Assembly: GCA_033439795.1 (NCBI GenBank)
Contig: JAUTDP010000006.1
Span: forward strand, 1,178,001 to 1,242,000
From: Sordaria brevicollis
Lineage: Eukaryota > Ascomycota > Sordariomycetes > Sordariales > Sordariaceae
DNA length: 64,000 nucleotides
Direction: 5' to 3'
In this document: positions 11,206 through 21,348 of the stretch, piece by piece
Numbering within the stretch: position 1 is the stretch's first letter
How the letters are laid out: each line of letters begins with the position of its first letter
Position numbers and translations under genes: made by a program
The notes under the pieces: model-generated
Told to the model about the DNA's origin: nothing
The model's database searches: none
The model's input: only the letters and a program-made list of their open reading frames with translations

Positions 11206-13627
11206 ATGATGCATGTGGTCGACATGGACTCGGCAATGTCGCCTAACTACCCGTGTCAGGATGGCCCACTCGCAAAACCAAGCAACGCTGGCAGCAGTGT
11301 GACACCTCATCAGCTCTGCGATCGCTGCTCAACGGTTGTGCGAAAATCCTCAGTTCTTCAAGAATGCTTTCGTCGACTGGATGAAGGCGATCAACGCAGA
11401 CAAGACTGGCGCAGATGCGAGATCTTTTACCACAGCGGAGGTCTTGAGGAGCTGGCAAAATCTAGTCAGACCGGGTGTCATATCTGTACCATTGTACATG
11501 AATCATTGACAAGGTCCGCACCGCCAATACGCGAGCATGGGCCTGTGCTGGTAAAAGTAGGCATCGAGCCATTGCAGGACGAGATCATTGATAATGATAG
11601 CTTGTCTATGCGATTCGGTATTCTCCAGGTTGGAAAATGGAAATACTATCGAGTACAAGCTGGGTGGAAAGAGGAAGATGGGACAGCCCTCATTTACACT
11701 GGAGGGCCTTTGGAGGCGGATCACTTGTTCCGGTATGGCTGCACTCGCCATCATACAGTCAACCTCTCCATCCTTCTGCTCAACGGTAAGGACAATTTTC
11801 ACTCATTATTGTCGAAATGACAGATTTTTAACCGGTTTGACAGACACACATTTTCTTTTCCCCAAGGAAGCAAGGGGATATCAGATGTCTCGAGGCTCAT
11901 CAACAGACGCCCCCGAGACCTTTGGATTCGCACGTCGATGGTTGGAGGAGTGCACCTACAACCATGCCGAATGCAATCACCATGGACAACAAATATCGAA
12001 ATCCGATGCGCTGCCAACTCGACTCATAGACATCGGGGCAGGTCCAGGGGATCTTGAGCCTCGGCTTTTTTACCCCTCAGCCTCCGCATCTCCAACCGAC
12101 CTAAAGTACCTGACAGTCAGCCACTCATGGCACGCAACGGGAGTTACCGAGAAGCTCACAACCGAAAACGAGAGCCAATGGCTGCACAGCATACCGTTAG
12201 AGAAACTATCACCGAATTTCCGCGATGCAATGACGATAACACGACGACTTGGTTACCGCTACCTATGGATCGACTCGTTGTGCATCATCCAGGACTCTCG
12301 GGAAGATTGGGAGCGAGAAGTGCCAACCATGACCAATGTATACGGACGCACGACATGCAACATTGCGATGGTTGGACAGGCTGGGCACGAGGGTTGTTTC
12401 CGGCAGCGAAACCCATTGGTGGCCTTCCCTTGTCGACTCTACGAATCAGATGGGAAGCCAAATCGACTCTATGCCTTCATCGAAGGATCAACCCGAAAAT
12501 TCAGTCGAGGCCCGGACGAGATTATAGGGTCTTTTCCTCTTCTCCGAAGAGGCTGGGTAGTCCAGGAGACTCTGTTGGCACCACGAACCATCTTTTTCGG
12601 CGATCAAGAGGTGTATTTCCACTGCACCAAACAAACAATGTCCGAATCCTGGCCCGTGGCAATTGACCCGCTTATCCGCCACTTCAATCCTCGATTCCTG
12701 GGTTTCAGCAAGGTCAGAGGGTTCCGGGAGTTCGGCCAAATCTTCGAACAGAGCTGGAAGGAAAAGTTCAAGGGCATTCAACTCGACATCAAGGATGAAC
12801 GGAGGGCGGCCATGGCAGCAAAGAATTTCCTGAAACGGAGTCGACAGCTGCGTGCCATGTGGAACCGGTTTCTGCTCTACTATACCGACACGAGTCTGAC
12901 GTTCACGACCGACAGATTAGCGGCGGTCGTCGGACTCGCGGAAGCAGTGGAGAACTATACGGGGCTTACATACATCCCTCAAGCCGGCACTTTCAAGGAG
13001 TTTCTGCCTCTTGAGCTCATCTGGTACAGAAATTTCCGATCCGTCGACCTTCTCTGGCGGAAATCACCAACGGGCACGAACGCTCCCTCCTGGTCCTGGG
13101 CTGCAAACGAGGGCGATGTGTTGTTTGACGAGAAGTCATGGCTGGAGGGCTCCCACGATGATTTTGAGTACATGGCCTTATTCAAAGAGGTGATTATCCC
13201 TCCTACGCCCTCGACCTCTTCACCGGGCTCAGGGTCACAAGTCGTCATCAAGCTGAAGACGCTCATCAACCGCCAGACAGCCCTTGGGCTGGGGATGCGA
13301 GAGCCGCCAGGCTTCTGGATAAACTACCTGCCCAAAGCGCAGCTCCAGGTAGTCATGGACGAACCTGTGAAGGATGGGACCACTATCATCTTCATCGTCG
13401 TACTGCGGACGCGGACGTGGAATAACAACGGGTACGACAAGCATGTTTCTGGGCTGATTCTGGTGGAAAAGGATCCTGCAGAGGCACCAGGTGCGCAAGA
13501 AGCAGTTGGACAGGGACAACCGTTGCATAGGCGCGTGGGATATTTCCGCATTGCTGAGCCCGCCAACGTCAGCGGAATCCTTGATTTCTTTGCGGGTTGT
13601 CCGAAGAAGGATATTTGCATTTGTTGA
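11206..13627 (+). CDS. HET-domain (heterokaryon incompatibility) protein
   Basis: Two exons, 11206-11785 and 11844-13627, separated by a 58-nt intron (GTAAGG donor, GACAG acceptor), give 787 residues. An in-frame alternative acceptor ending at 11870 would shorten the protein by nine residues. An N-terminal pair of cysteine motifs (CDRC near residue 39 and CHIC near residue 96) is typical of HET proteins. The HET domain begins near residue 281 with YLTVSHSWH and continues through YLWIDSLCIIQD and a Y-x-R-x-x-C-N-I-A motif near residue 360. The WVVQE-type motif (RRGWVVQETLL) follows near residue 425. HET-domain proteins trigger cell death when incompatible fungal hyphae fuse. The C-terminal third is unrecognised, with no NACHT, WD40 or ankyrin repeats, so the allorecognition partner cannot be inferred. 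The reading frame is intact, with no sign of RIP. Confidence 0.9.
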
Positions 13628-14216
13628 GCAGGCAAACACGATACCATACATAGAACACTAAGCTTATAGAGGAGTTTGTGCTTTTGGGCGGGTATATGGA
13701 AACAGATCATACAGCATTGGTTTATTTTATCATTTTACTGCAAAACCTTGACATGCTTCATATCTCCTGTCCTGCTGTGTTGCAATGACATGCTCTCTGT
13801 CGTCAGAATCCTCCAGAAAGAGCTACGTCACTGGCAGAACCAGAACTCACCTTCATGATCAACCCAATCTTGTAACAAATCATCGTCATTATACCCGGCG
13901 GCCACTTCGGATTCTGACCACTTCAACCAAGCCTAATTCCCCCGGGATACCCAAAACAGACATAACGACCAACACCATGTCCGGGCCCCCGCATCCGCCC
14001 GGCCGCAAGGCCCGCAACCCCGGTCGGTCCCTGACGCAAACGAGGACCCCTAAGACCCACACCGGGCATCAACACTAACGTCAACGGCCCCACAGCAATT
14101 CCAGAGACCAGAGAAAAGATTTTTTTCAAAGATTTTTTACCATGACTCGAACAAATACATAGGTTCAAGTTTCGCACGTCTACTCCAACAAATGAAATCG
14201 GACCATATCAGTTCAA
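13628..14216. other. Intergenic between HET gene and tRNA-Glu
   Basis: Contains the 3' flank of the HET-domain gene and a GC-rich patch around 13,975-14,080 with no conserved coding sign on either strand. Confidence 0.45.
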
Positions 14217-14308
14217 TCGGGTATGGTGTAGCGGTAACATCGTTGACTCTCACTTCTCAGGAGTGACTGCTCTCTCAACAGCCCCGGGTTCGACTCCCGG
14301 TATCCGAG
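14217..14308 (+). tRNA. tRNA-Glu(CUC) with intron
   Basis: The cloverleaf folds fully. The acceptor stem TCGGGTA pairs with TATCCGA, with one G-U. The D stem GTGT pairs with ACAT, the anticodon stem GTTGA with TCAAC, and the T stem CCGGG with CCCGG around a TTCGACT loop. Between the two anticodon-stem arms lie 28 nt instead of 7, which fits a 21-nt intron after position 37. The nucleotides after U33 read CTC, so the anticodon is CUC (Glu). The discriminator is G14308. A run of five T at 14319-14323 and a longer run from 14328 serve as RNA polymerase III terminators. Confidence 0.9.
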
Positions 14309-14717
14309 TCTCAATATCTTTTTGATATTTTTTTTCCTTGTTCGCCTTTTGGGAAGCTTTTTTTTTTTCGTTATGTATGTTCTCTTTACAATTTCGGCGC
14401 CCTCTCATAATCGGAACATTTGAAATGACACCATCCCGAACGCCTGTTAATGCCATGTTGGTTTTTTTTTTGCTTTTCCCGTTTGGGTTCACAATTATAC
14501 AAACGATTTCAGAAGCGAAGAAGTCGAAATCAATAACACGTCTATCCAAAATCACGGTCCACCATGTCTAGCCTATCCAACGAACAATTGTTATCCCCAA
14601 AGAACGGCCATCCATTCGATCACGTCCGCGCACTCAAACGGTCTAGAAAACCCCAAAATCCCAAACCAAAAGAAACACCTCGCCACTCGCACCTCACCGA
14701 ACTGAGTTCCTTCCACT
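14309..14717. other. Gap between tRNA-Glu and the metalloprotease gene
   Basis: Holds the polymerase III terminator T-runs, further T-tracts near 14,360 and 14,462, and the 3' flank of the minus-strand metalloprotease gene. No other gene is seen. Confidence 0.5.
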
Positions 14718-15923
14718 TCAGGCTCTGAACTTGGAGCCCTTCTTACCCTTGTGCTTCCTTGCGGCCGCCGGCTTCTCAGGAGTAATGCCTGCCGCAACCT
14801 CGGCATGGTGTCGAAGCTCCGCGACGACAGCGTCGTGTTTCTTCTGCTTCTCATCCGGCAATTCTGCCTTGACAGCTCCAACACCCTCAACCTCCGCCGG
14901 ACCAGCAGCAGCACGGAATTCCGGACAAGCTCCGCTGGCCTGGGCATCAGGGCCCATGCAAACCGTTGTACTGTTTACAGCATTCTAGTTAGCACCGGTT
15001 TGGTCCAGCAGGAATGATGGCAATGTTGACGACGACTTACTCCTTGATCCAGTACCTGTCACACATCTGGCCCGCCTTCTTACGGAACAGACCATCCAAC
15101 TGACTGATCACCTTCTTTACCTGGTCATTCATACAGCTGACATTCTTTGTGTAGATCGACTGAACGTTGGCATGGTATCCAGCCATCACGCCCACCTGCG
15201 CATACGCCTCGAGCCAGCTCGACTTGGCATAGCCGTCCGCAACGCAGGTGCCCTTGGTGACGGTATCCTTCCAGTTCTGCGAAAGGGAGTACCAGTCGTT
15301 GAGCGACGCGCCGGCAACGTGGCGGTCGAGGTTGTGGCTCAGCTCGTGGAAGAACACGGACGCGTGCGCGCCGCAGTCGCCGAAGAAGTAGTTGTGGAAG
15401 CTGTCGCTGTAGGCGGAGCAGTAGTCGGCTGCGTAGCTCGAGATGTAGCCGACCCACTGGCGAGCTTTGACGGGCAGTTGGCCGACGCGCGAGGCGATGG
15501 TGTCGATGGTCATGGGCGAGTTGTTGCAGCGGCAGACGGTAGTGGGGATGGGACACTATTGTGTTTGGGCAAGGTCGAGGCCCCCGTGGTAAGCAACTGT
15601 CATTGAACAAACCTGTATCGTATTTGGAGATATCGTTCAGGGGGGTAGGTACTTACATCCGAGTATGTGACATCGTACACTTCGAGATCGTACGGGTTGC
15701 AGTAGTTGTTGTTGACGGACTCGTCATAGCACAGCTGGGGAACGGTACCCCAAGGCCATTGACTTATGGTATAGGGAGATGGCGTCAGGTTTTGAAGTCC
15801 GTTCGGCGAATCCAGGACGTCGAGGCCGTCGAACTTTGTGCCCATCGATTCCGGGGGGCCGTCTGCCAGGACGGCCGGTACGGCGGCTGCAAGCAGCAAC
15901 ATGAAGAAAGGATTCTGGAGCAT
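14718..15923 (-). CDS. Secreted HEXXH metalloprotease-like protein (Con-13-like, tentative)
   Basis: Three minus-strand exons, 15923-15657, 15555-15041 and 14970-14718, join in frame across introns of 101 and 70 nt (both GTAAGT donors; the second has a GCTAAC branch site) to give 344 residues. Residues 1-20 are a signal peptide with a LLLAAAVPAVLA-type hydrophobic core, so secretion is expected. The zinc-binding motif HELSH lies at residues 159-163 and is followed by NLDRH. Numerous paired cysteines suggest disulfides. The C-terminus is unusually basic, with Lys/Arg-rich segments in the last 20 residues. From memory, fungal proteins of this layout are often named conidiation-specific protein 13; that name is unverified here. 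Catalysis is inferred from HEXXH alone, as the third zinc ligand is not obvious. Confidence 0.8.
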
Positions 15924-16379
15924 TTTGCGGCGTGGTTACAGAAATCAGTACAACGAAATTGGCCATTCGTTGAAGTGAAAGGGATATTTATCAAGCAACA
16001 AGTTCGAGTTGATCATCGATTTGATGTTGGTGATCCCCAGTCCCTCTTATATCTCTTGCTTCGTCACTCGAGTGGGAGTTGGCTTACCACAATCACTAGG
16101 CGTTGACACACACCATCACAAACCATCGCAGCCAACGCGCCTCTTCATCCTTTTGCGGAACGGCGCCGCGTGAATGAGGCGCGAATACTCTTCACGGTGA
16201 TGTGACCTTGTTTCTGCCCTTGCGATGAACTCTGCAACGCCATCGGGTCGGCATCACAGCCAAACCGGTCGAGGACCCGGTGAGCGAGTCTCGGCTGGGA
16301 ATCGGGTTGGGATAGTCGCAAAGCCATCGGCCGACCATGTTTTTGCCCTTCTGGGCCAATACTTCGGCGTTGGCCGAGA
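15924..16379. other. Intergenic 5' of metalloprotease gene
   Basis: Promoter side of the minus-strand metalloprotease gene. The part above 16,190 contains frame-shifted minus-strand coding-like sequence that probably belongs to the decayed gene at 16,380-16,866. Nothing else is recognised. Confidence 0.4.
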
Positions 16380-16866
16380 AGTCTCGGCAGCCGACCGCAA
16401 ATGTGGTGATATTCTTGGGGCCTTGCTCAGTGAGTTTCCTGCGAAAACTGGCAGGCGTCAACATTCCGAGTCAGACCGAGCGCCGAGCCATCGGCACATA
16501 ATCCCCAGGCGGCATTTTCCCCGATACTGAGACAGAAGGATCCCTCGAAAGATGTACTTGGAAGTTCAGAGAACGGTCGATAGGAGAAGTTGGCAGCTGT
16601 GGCAGATTAATGAGTTCGTATCGAGTATGAGTGCCGTTCACCCAGGTTCACGCAGGGGCCAATTTCCAAAAGCCTCTGGTTCATACCGTGTTCTGGATGA
16701 CAAGATCTCTTGTGAGGTCTGAGGCGTTGAGGCTGAAGTTCGTGGATGGGTCACAAGCTTGCGGGCAATTATCCGAACGGGTATCGTATGTCGCACAAGG
16801 GCTGCTATGCCATTCGATATCCGATGCCGAGTACTTCCATATCAAGCTTGCTGATGACACCCTTTA
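16380..16866 (-). pseudogene. Decayed cysteine-containing secreted-protein gene
   Basis: Read on the minus strand from about 16,860 down, one frame gives coherent sequence with motifs such as SPCATYD and NCPQACDPSTNFSLNAS, then meets two TGA stops close together, each explicable as TGG changed to TGA. Beyond about 16,600 the coherent reading continues only in another frame (motifs FEGSFCLSIGENAAWGLCAD and NVDACQFS). This means a frameshift, or an intron that I could not place with a consistent phase. No start codon or signal peptide is visible upstream. The spaced cysteines and N-glycosylation-like sites resemble small secreted fungal proteins, but no family is recognised. An intact multi-exon gene with odd splicing is the alternative. 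Confidence 0.35.
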
Positions 16867-17106
16867 GGAATACCGTATAAGCCGTCATCAATATGTCTTA
16901 CGTGGTAACAGTCAACATCGAAGGTTCATGATCTCATAACGCAGGGCATGGTACTCTCTAGAAAGGCTACTGGCCGGTATCAGAAACCTATCACACCATC
17001 ACATCTGTCTGCTCCTCTTTGGCGCTGGTGGCTAACGAACTCCAAGATAAAGGCGGTACCAAGATTCTAGCTACAACTCTGTCGGTTCTCCCAAGCGCAC
17101 CAGACA

Positions 17107-17658
17107 TCATAAAAGTTTGATAACTGTGCAGGGCCACCAAGGGTGGTCGACAACTTGGCCATCTGCCACGGGATAAAAGCCTTCCTCGCAAACCACTTGA
17201 ACCTCCTTCAAGTTAAACTTGCTGCACATGCTAAAAAAGCACATTCTGAAGGCATTATCCCATACTCTCGTCTCGGTTCTGATCCTGAGCCTCTGGATGG
17301 TACTTGCAACATCCTCGCCGAAATACCCAGGGAAAACTTGATCACCAACATCGGAGAACTCCTTGTATAGCCCGAGATTTCGGACTTCGCGGCAAGCTTG
17401 TAGTGGTGCAGGCACCGGGGTGCGTGACCGTAAGCGGAGGGTATAATTCGACTGAAGAGCTACGGGAACGCCGGCCTGGAACTTATGTGGCGCTTCTTCC
17501 AACCAAGCTTTGGGTGGTAGCTTGTAGTAGGTGAACGGATTCTCTACGTCTTTGCGTTTGATCTCAACGTCAACGATGCGGGGCTCGACGGTGAGTTTCC
17601 AGATGTGAGAACGGAGCTCCCAAGGGAGAAGAGGGAAGTAATGGAATGTCGTGGCCAT
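17107..17658 (-). CDS. Short 2EXR-domain protein
   Basis: A single-exon frame of 183 residues from the ATG at 17658; the frame extends further up only to a TTG. Residues 5-30 (FHYFPLLPWELRSHIWKLTV followed by PRIVDV) match the start of the fungal 2EXR domain, an F-box-like module with a phenylalanine-x-x-leucine-proline-x-E-L-R core. APLQACREVRN near residue 92 is the second conserved patch, where family members normally read LLxxCxESR. The protein ends where many 2EXR proteins continue for another 50-200 residues, so it may be truncated or have an unseen downstream exon. Its biochemical function is unknown. The family is expanded in Sordariales and is often near accessory genes. Confidence 0.6.
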   Translation of the reverse strand: MATTFHYFPLLPWELRSHIWKLTVEPRIVDVEIKRKDVENPFTYYKLPPKAWLEEAPHKFQAGVPVALQSNYTLRLRSRTPVPAPLQACREVRNLGLYKEFSDVGDQVFPGYFGEDVASTIQRLRIRTETRVWDNAFRMCFFSMCSKFNLKEVQVVCEEGFYPVADGQVVDHPWWPCTVIKLL

Positions 17659-18279
17659 TTTGGTCGGCTCTGGTTGGGTGTCAGTAACGAGAACTTCCGG
17701 TTGTCTGGACCGCAAACTATGAACTTAAGGGAGCCTTTCTCACCTAAAGACCTGCGGTACCCCTTGAGCTTTGAGAAACCTCTCTATGGTAGTAAATAGT
17801 TACTCATGAAGATCTGATTGGATGCTCTACGACCTCTTAAGTCCAAATACCAAGGCCGCAATACACAAGCTCGGAGACCAAGATCCTGAACGAATAATGT
17901 GAGAGAAGAGCAAAGATATAGAACTTGAGAAATAACTTCTGCCTGCAATTGTGTGAAATGAGCCTTCGCCCGGTCGAACCAAGCACTAACCAAACCAAGA
18001 ACAAAAAGCCATGTCACCCCGCTGACTATTCTAGGCAGCAACCACTCCGCTACAGCACTCGATGTTAACTCATTTACTGATCCATGGCGATGTGCATTTA
18101 AGAGCTCAATATTATAGTCCTACTGTGAGTTACAGCAATAAACCATGACAAAATTCTGTATAACCGAAGTTGTGATGAAGAGTGGTTGTAGTGGAGGTGA
18201 GGTTGGCGGATTACCGGGAATGCATAGGTGGATACATAAGTACTGACAAAAAGCGGACCTTCAACAATAACAACCATTC
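17659..18279. other. Intergenic between 2EXR gene and tRNA-Ser
   Basis: AT-leaning 620-bp stretch containing the promoter side of the 2EXR gene and the 5' flank of tRNA-Ser. No coding sequence recognised. Confidence 0.45.
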
Positions 18280-18361
18280 GGCGTGGTGGCAGAGTGGTCT
18301 AATGCGCAAGACTAGAAATCTTGTTCCTTCGGGAGCGTCTGTTCGAATCAGGCCCACGTCG
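18280..18361 (+). tRNA. tRNA-Ser(AGA)
   Basis: Acceptor GGCGTGG pairs with CCACGTC, with one G-U. The anticodon arm AAGACTAGAAATCTT places AGA in the loop. A long class II variable arm (GTTCCTTCGGGAGC) is diagnostic of Ser/Leu tRNAs. The T arm GTCTG-TTCGAAT-CAGGC is intact, and the discriminator is G18361. No intron. Six T at 18384-18389 form the polymerase III terminator. Confidence 0.93.
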
Positions 18362-18623
18362 CACGATGACCATCAATAATTTCTTTTTTGAACCTTTTTT
18401 CACCAGTTCAAGATTCGAGGGTTCCTGTCCCCCTTTTTTTTTTTTTATTCTTTCTCTTCCAGGAATTTCCTCTCTTTTTCACCCTCTTTTCTGGCCTTCT
18501 GCGAATTTTTTTATGTTGTCTAATACGCAGCCTTCCCCTGTCGTTGCGGACATTCTGTTCCCTTTATCTCGTTTTTTTAAACCCCCTTCATACACTCGCT
18601 TCCCTTGATCCTGAGATTCGTCT

Positions 18624-20342
18624 TCACAGCTGAATCACCAGATCCCCATTCCCGTTCAAGGATTTTGATAGTGAGCTGTACCTCTTCGTAGCCATCCTGC
18701 CAGTTTAGTTCATCAGTCATCTGCTCTAGACCCAGCAAAGGATAAAGAAAGCAATCATATCAAAAGAAAGTGCAAACTCACGAATATCCAATACTCCCCG
18801 TTACATTAACCTTAACCCCATCAACAAACCGAGCCACGGCCTCTTGTAGCTCAGGATTGTCTCGGGTCATCTCAGTCAGCTTCTCCGTCGCCTTGTCTAT
18901 GCGCTCAGCAGCGGCTTCGACGCTGGTCTCGATGGCGGGCATCACCTCGTCCCAGGCAAGGCCGGTGGAGAAGTAGAGGACGGGTATGATGTTGATGAGG
19001 GAGTTGGTGGCGAGTTCTTTTTTGAAGGAGAGGATGTCGTTGAGTCTAGTTAATACATGTTAGAAGAAAGAGGCCCGGTCGAAATGTTCTTACCTACCAA
19101 GAGATAATAGATAGCTGGTCGGTAGGTAACTTACACGACAATCAGAAAGTTCCCATCTTTCCAGATGGTGCGCATCTCGGGTGAGTAGAAGATCCAATCC
19201 GGGATTGGCGTATGGGAAAAGATTCTGTTTCCAACAGATTTTTGTTAGCGGTCGCCATTGATTTCGACAATACCATCCGTCAATGACAAAGGAAGAAGGC
19301 AGGGCAGGGGGACACCAGAGGTACTCACTCCAAAAGCAAAAAACAAGGCCACACCGCACCACTACACAACCTCACGCCGATATACTCCTCCACAGTCCTA
19401 GGTAAGTAGCCCGCCAGTCTTTGGGCTTGCTCCGTCTCGCTACCCTTGATAAACCGGACCGTCTCCAACACGATCCTTTCGCGCTGGGCTTTACTGAGGT
19501 TTTGGTTCTGACGGATTCGTTTGCCGAATTCGTAGAAGAGAAGTGCTGATCCTTTTATGTCAGCATCAGGAAGAGGCACATCATCGTCGTTGTTGCCGTG
19601 TCCGATAATCCAGTCTCTTGCCAAATCAATGGTCTTCTCTCTCCAAGCGCAAGCACGTTCAAAGTCGGTGGCCAGGGCCAGTAGGCCGTCTTCGTTGTCG
19701 CTGTCGTCGTCGGGTAAAGAGAAGGAGGTGGAAGTGGAAGTGGAAGTATCGCTGGAGTCGGTCAAGTCGTCCCACACAAAGAGCCAAGTGCAATAGAGAG
19801 AAACGGTGAGCAGATCGTCATATTGCGAGTCATCAACGTCGGGGAACCAGAGGTGGTTGAAAAGGGGGAGGTCATCATCGAGGACTTTTTGGAGGGTTTT
19901 GGGTTGGTGCTTGAAGGCCCTTGTTTGGTATGATTGTCAGTTCTTTTTCTCCTCGGTACGGAGTGAGGTTCTCCTATTCCAGAGGCAGCTACCAGTCTAC
20001 CACCGGGGAAACTTACCGTGTCAAGAGCTCTTCGATATCCGTCCTTAAGCTTGCAAGTCTCTCCGTCATGCGAGGGCTCATGAACTGTTTCCGGTTCTCG
20101 TGGACAGGCCATCCTCGCTTTAGACAAATATCTGTCGTATTCTTGGAGATGAGGAGAGTCTTGTTGTTATCCCTTATCTCGGTGGCCAGGCTTGAGAACG
20201 CCACATTTTCGGTGCTCTTGAGGCTCTCCCTGTCGAGGGACTGTCTTTGTGTTGCCCAGGGGGCAGACGTCCGTCCATCTTCGTCGGTGGTGTAGCCAGA
20301 ATCAGGGGTTGGTGACTGCGGATGGAAAGTGACTTTCTCCAT
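18624..20342 (-). CDS. Class I terpene synthase
   Basis: Five minus-strand exons, 20342-20017, 19919-19329, 19224-19135, 19045-18782 and 18696-18624, join in frame (introns of 97, 104, 89 and 85 nt, all GT-AG) to give 447 residues. The metal-binding aspartate motif DDLTD follows VW near residue 160. The second metal motif NDILSFKKE, a match to N/D-D-x-x-S/T-x-x-K/R-E, lies at the start of exon 4, and a C-terminal Arg-Tyr pair (TKRY) lies just after the last splice junction. These are the three hallmarks of fungal sesquiterpene-type cyclases, which ionise a prenyl diphosphate. The product cannot be predicted, and diterpene activity is not excluded. The first ~110 residues form a Ser/Thr-rich extension longer than usual. 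No P450, oxidoreductase or transporter sits beside it, so it is not part of an obvious cluster. Confidence 0.88.
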
Positions 20343-21348
20343 CTTGGTGCTGGAGCTTAAAAGGGTACGATTTAGAAACAGGGGCGTAGAAAACGATTAG
20401 GAAGGGAGTCGCGAATAGGCTATATGAGTAGTGTTGTGATTCCCAACAGCTGTAGGAATTCACCACGGAAACTGTTTGAGTGTGGTATGAGTTGAGTTTC
20501 TTGGAGACCTATAAACAACGAACACACATAATAATTACAGATCAAAAAGCGGCCGGCGTACACTTACTTTTAACTATCATCCTTTTTAACGATAAGGGAC
20601 TGTCCGATATTTTCATGAAGAGCCGAAGCTCGAGGCTTTAGTTTAGTAATTGCGTGCAGCAAGCACAGTGCGCCCCCCTTATACATGATTTCTGCCTGCG
20701 TGAGGATGGGGTATAGAGGTCTAGCTCTACACTTAGTATAGCCAAGAGAGGCGCAAGAAGGCGAATATCCGACAGTGGGCACCGATGATTTCTTGGAAGC
20801 ATACCATGGAAAGATCAAGGTCTTGATAGTTGGTTTTTAGGCAATACAGGCGGAGTCGCAATCATACCGCTGTTTCGAACATTTGAAAACAACACAATAA
20901 ACCTCGTTTGTTGTTGATTCCGAGCTGTTTGTTGCACGTTTGTTTCGTTCTTGAGGCGTGGTGCAGATCTTGTGTCAGTTACGAGGCCACCCACTGATAT
21001 CTGCGTTGCGTTTCGTGGCAAAATCACAATGAATCCGACCTTGAATTTGACGTGGTGTGCCAGTTAATCACAGTCCGGCAATATTATAGCCTGTGATCGT
21101 TAGAAAGGTTTCTGGCCCCCGCAACCAGGCGAGTCGTGCCGTTCTGTTGGGAACCCGCCCGAGACATGCACCCGATACTGTAAAGGGGTCGCACCTATAC
21201 GGTGTATATCAAGTTCGTAGTATAGTTGAGTAGCGTCATCATATATCAGTCGATATTCAAGAGGCCTAATGGCTTCGACTAGTATACAAGAAGACGTCGG
21301 AAAACCTTGGCCTGGTTCATCTCCGTTGCCCACACCAACCCAACTCGC
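20343..21348. other. Intergenic between terpene synthase and dioxygenase genes
   Basis: Holds the terpene synthase promoter side and the dioxygenase 3' flank (both genes minus). Somewhat AT-rich around 20,500-21,000. No coding signal or repeat recognised. Confidence 0.45.
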
